Assembly (NCBI GenBank): GCA_015234045.1 | Contig: JADFWU010000056.1 | Coordinates: 1-17,696 of the forward strand | Direction: 5' to 3' | Length of the DNA: 17,696 nt | Source: Magnetococcales bacterium | GTDB lineage: Bacteria > Pseudomonadota > Magnetococcia > Magnetococcales > JADFWU01 | Part shown: piece after piece, positions 15,406-17,696 of the stretch | Numbering within the stretch: the first letter of the stretch is position 1 | How the letters are laid out: the number at the start of each line of letters is the position of its first letter | The notes under the pieces: generated by a model | Told to the model about the DNA's origin: nothing | Seen by the model: the letters and a program-made list of their open reading frames with translations, nothing else | The model's database searches: none | Program-made: the position numbers and the translations under genes

Positions 15406-16293
15406 ATGCCATTGACTGGAAAAGAAAAACTCAACGCAGAAGTCCTCATTGAGGCTTTGCCCTATATGCGTCAGTTTGATGGCAAGACAGTTGTAATCAA
15501 ATATGGTGGCAACGCCATGGTAGCGGAAGAGTTGAAAAATGCCTTTGCCAAAGATGTCATCCTACTTAAACAGGTAGGCATTAATCCGGTGATTATCCAC
15601 GGCGGAGGACCTCAGATCGGAAAAACCATGACTCAGATGGGTTTAAAGTCACGGTTTATTGACGGACTCCGCGTCACTGACCAAGAAACCGTCAATGTGG
15701 TTGAGATGGTGTTAGCCGGCAAAGTGAATAAGGATATCGTCAAACTGATCAATCTAAACGGCGGTCGTGCAGTTGGACTTTCCGGCAAAGATGGCCACAC
15801 CATTCAAGCCCGGAAATTGACCCATGTTCGACGCGGACCCGATACCGAAGTGCCGGAAATCATCGACCTCGGCTGGGTTGGTGATGTTCAACACATTGAT
15901 ACCAGCCTGCTTGACCTGTTATCCGCCTCGCGCTTCATTCCCGTGGTTGCACCGGTTGGCGTTGGTCGAGATGGCGAAACCTACAACATCAATGCAGACA
16001 GCGTTGCCGGACACATTGCTGAAGCGTTGAATGCCGAGAAATTAATCCTACTCACCGATGTACCAGGCATTAAAGATGCCGAAGACAAGCTGATCAGCCG
16101 CGTCACACCGGATGATGTTGAAAAATTGGTCCGAAGCGGCGTTGTAACAGGCGGCATGATTCCTAAAATCGAAACCTGTTTAAAAGCCTATAATGGCGGC
16201 GTGTCAGCCAGTCACATCATTGATGGCCGCATTCCACATGCACTGTTATTGGAAATTTTTACCGACAAGGGCATTGGAACTGTGGTCAGATAA
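15406..16293 (+). CDS. argB: N-acetylglutamate kinase
   Basis: This 295-residue enzyme phosphorylates N-acetylglutamate with ATP, the second step of arginine synthesis, in the cytoplasm. Its amino-acid-kinase motifs are KYGGNAM at 32-38, [67 protein letters not shown] and [10 protein letters not shown]. The ending [25 protein letters not shown] and the N-terminal helix of about 28 residues before KYGG resemble arginine-inhibited kinases, such as those of Pseudomonas and Thermotoga. Feedback control by arginine is therefore likely, by inference. No other arg gene is in the window. Two strong hairpins follow the stop, but neither has a T tract. Confidence 0.97.
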   Translation: MPLTGKEKLNAEVLIEALPYMRQFDGKTVVIKYGGNAMVAEELKNAFAKDVILLKQVGINPVIIHGGGPQIGKTMTQMGLKSRFIDGLRVTDQETVNVVEMVLAGKVNKDIVKLINLNGGRAVGLSGKDGHTIQARKLTHVRRGPDTEVPEIIDLGWVGDVQHIDTSLLDLLSASRFIPVVAPVGVGRDGETYNINADSVAGHIAEALNAEKLILLTDVPGIKDAEDKLISRVTPDDVEKLVRSGVVTGGMIPKIETCLKAYNGGVSASHIIDGRIPHALLLEIFTDKGIGTVVR

Positions 16294-16308
16294 GGAAGCA
16301 ATCGAAAC

Positions 16309-16376
16309 CTGGAAAGGGATACGTCCCTTTCCAGAAACAAATACAGAACACTGCGTTGAAGTGGATACGCAGTGTT
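16309..16376. repeat. Two tandem perfect hairpins between convergent genes
   Basis: The first pairs CTGGAAAGGGA (16309-16319) with TCCCTTTCCAG (16324-16334) around a 4-nt loop. The second pairs AACACTGCGT (16347-16356) with ACGCAGTGTT (16367-16376) around 10 nt. Both contain GGATACG. Neither has a run of T on the plus strand. On the minus strand the second is followed by a weakly T-rich stretch, so it may end channel-gene transcription. They may also stabilise the 3' ends of both transcripts. Confidence 0.65.
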
Positions 16377-16391
16377 GACATAGTAGCTCAT

Positions 16392-17696
16392 CTACATCTT
16401 TGTCGCTTCTCGCAACCGCGCCAGATCATCAAGATGACCCAAACAAATTAACAAATCGTTTACCTTCAAAACTGTTGTCGCGGTAGGATTAAAATCCAAT
16501 TGCCCTTCCGGTGACATAATAGCCACAACAATCACATTGAAACTACTGCGAATTTCCGACCCCATCAAAGTAACCCCCTCAAAGGTCGAATCTTCTGGAA
16601 TGATCACCTCTTCCATCTCAAGTTCAACATGACCACGACGAAGCGCCATATCAAAAAAACGTAATGCTGATGGACGTAACGCCGTATACGCCATCTGACG
16701 ACCACCGATATCAAACGGCGTAATCACCCGGTTTGCACCCAATTTCAACAACCGTTTTTCGGAAACCCGAGTGGAGCCACAGCCAACGATAAAACAGTCC
16801 GGCCTCTGTTCACGTACCATCAAAATGATATATACATTCGCCGATTCAGCCACCATGGAGCTAATCACACACCGCGCCTGTTTTAGCCCCACTTTATTCC
16901 AGGTGTCATCAACAAGCACATCGCCTTCCACGGCAATCCAATTATTTTTCAGCGCCGCCTCAACTTTAGCCGGGTCAGTATCCACAGCAACAAAGCGCTC
17001 ACCCTCCTCTTCCAAAGTACGACACACTGCACGACCAAGCCCATCAAGACCACAGACGATAAAATGATGCCTAAGCCGATCAATCTTCTGTCTCATGCGA
17101 TGCTCCTTCAACATGGCGATGCGCTCGGTCAGACCGGTGACAATCAGTGAGGTCATAAAAACGACCACCCACATGCCAAACAGTGTTCCCGCAACTGCTA
17201 TGACCTGCCCAGCTGTCGTTTTAGGCGTAATATCACCATATCCAACAGTGGTAATGGTAATAATAGACCAATAAAACGACTCCCAAAAATTGCTGACTCC
17301 CGGATTAACTGCCCGCTCAACAATAAAGAACGCTACAGCAACCATTCCCCAAACCACAAAGGCCACTGTAAACAGTGAAATCAACTCTTCAGAATTGTCC
17401 TTGATGATGCCGGTAAAAAAAGACAACCTCTTAGAATAGCGAAATAACTTCAGGACAAGCAAAACGCGCAAGACACGCAACAAACGAAATGCCCGGAAGA
17501 TCGGTAAAATTGCCAGCAAATCAACGATCGATTGCGGCTCAAGCATCCATTTAAGCTTGGGTATAATGGCAATACGAAACGCACGCCAGAAGATAAGAAT
17601 CCATGATGGCCGATGCGAACGACGTCGAACACGGCGATAAGATGAGATAAAATCACGGGTAAAGTTGGATGAAATCCACCAGCGCAGCAAATATTC
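16392..17696 (-). CDS. Voltage-gated-type potassium channel with RCK (TrkA-N/TrkA-C) domain, N-terminus outside window
   Basis: The frame is open to the right edge, so the N-terminus (S1 and most of S2) is missing; about 434 residues are visible. EYLLRWW at the very edge is the end of S2. Next come S3 (QSIVDLLAILPIF) and an Arg-rich S4 (FRAFRLLRVLRVLLVLKLFR). The pore carries the selectivity filter TVGYGD (17232-17249). The cytoplasmic half has a Rossmann TrkA-N domain (FIVCGLDGLGRAV, then VAVDTDPAKV and EGDVLVDDTW) and a TrkA-C domain (EMEEVIIPEDSTFEG to the end). It forms a tetrameric inner-membrane K+ channel gated through a nucleotide- or ion-binding RCK ring. The ligand cannot be told from sequence. 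It converges on argB, 98 bp apart. Confidence 0.95.
   Translation of the reverse strand, partial: EYLLRWWISSNFTRDFISSYRRVRRRSHRPSWILIFWRAFRIAIIPKLKWMLEPQSIVDLLAILPIFRAFRLLRVLRVLLVLKLFRYSKRLSFFTGIIKDNSEELISLFTVAFVVWGMVAVAFFIVERAVNPGVSNFWESFYWSIITITTVGYGDITPKTTAGQVIAVAGTLFGMWVVVFMTSLIVTGLTERIAMLKEHRMRQKIDRLRHHFIVCGLDGLGRAVCRTLEEEGERFVAVDTDPAKVEAALKNNWIAVEGDVLVDDTWNKVGLKQARCVISSMVAESANVYIILMVREQRPDCFIVGCGSTRVSEKRLLKLGANRVITPFDIGGRQMAYTALRPSALRFFDMALRRGHVELEMEEVIIPEDSTFEGVTLMGSEIRSSFNVIVVAIMSPEGQLDFNPTATTVLKVNDLLICLGHLDDLARLREATKM

Overview
The window looks like a chromosomal segment of a gammaproteobacterium of middling GC content. The evidence is gene content: a DUF2782-type exported protein divergent from polA, a YgiM-type SH3/anchor protein, aat, argB and an ETF:quinone oxidoreductase. 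These are recognised from sequence motifs only, with no database search, so species and genus cannot be given. I saw no rRNA, tRNA, CRISPR array or intact insertion sequence.

Layout. (1) 1-4629, minus strand: a run of co-directional genes. In transcription order they are a DUF2782 exported protein, an MFS permease that appears to start at TTG, a 64-residue charged protein, a Rad50/YhaN-like ATPase with a membrane hairpin, and an exported helical protein cut by the left edge. The last three overlap stop-to-start and are probably translationally coupled. (2) 4685-8104, plus strand: polA and aat, 3 bp apart. (3) 8105-10549: an AT-rich island holding a stand-alone RelA/SpoT synthetase-domain protein with a long TPR-like C-terminus. 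An operator-like palindrome precedes it and a non-coding stretch of nested inverted repeats follows it. (4) 10550-12331: an exported hypothetical protein (minus), a small YgdI/YgdR-like lipoprotein (plus) and a 105-residue hypothetical protein (minus), with clear intrinsic terminators between the last two. (5) 12606-15076, minus: ETF:quinone oxidoreductase and the YgiM-like protein, each with its own terminator. (6) 15406-16293, plus: argB behind a leader with competing hairpins. (7) 16392-17696, minus: a voltage-gated-type potassium channel with an RCK module, cut by the right edge.

Most genes are housekeeping: replication and repair (polA), N-end-rule protein turnover (aat), arginine synthesis (argB), electron entry to the quinone pool (ETF-QO) and ion homeostasis (K+ channel). 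The parts most worth a second look are the RelA/SpoT island with its repeats, the coupled cluster of small protein, membrane Rad50-like ATPase and exported protein, and an Asp-to-Glu change at the expected Exo II metal ligand of the PolA proofreading domain.
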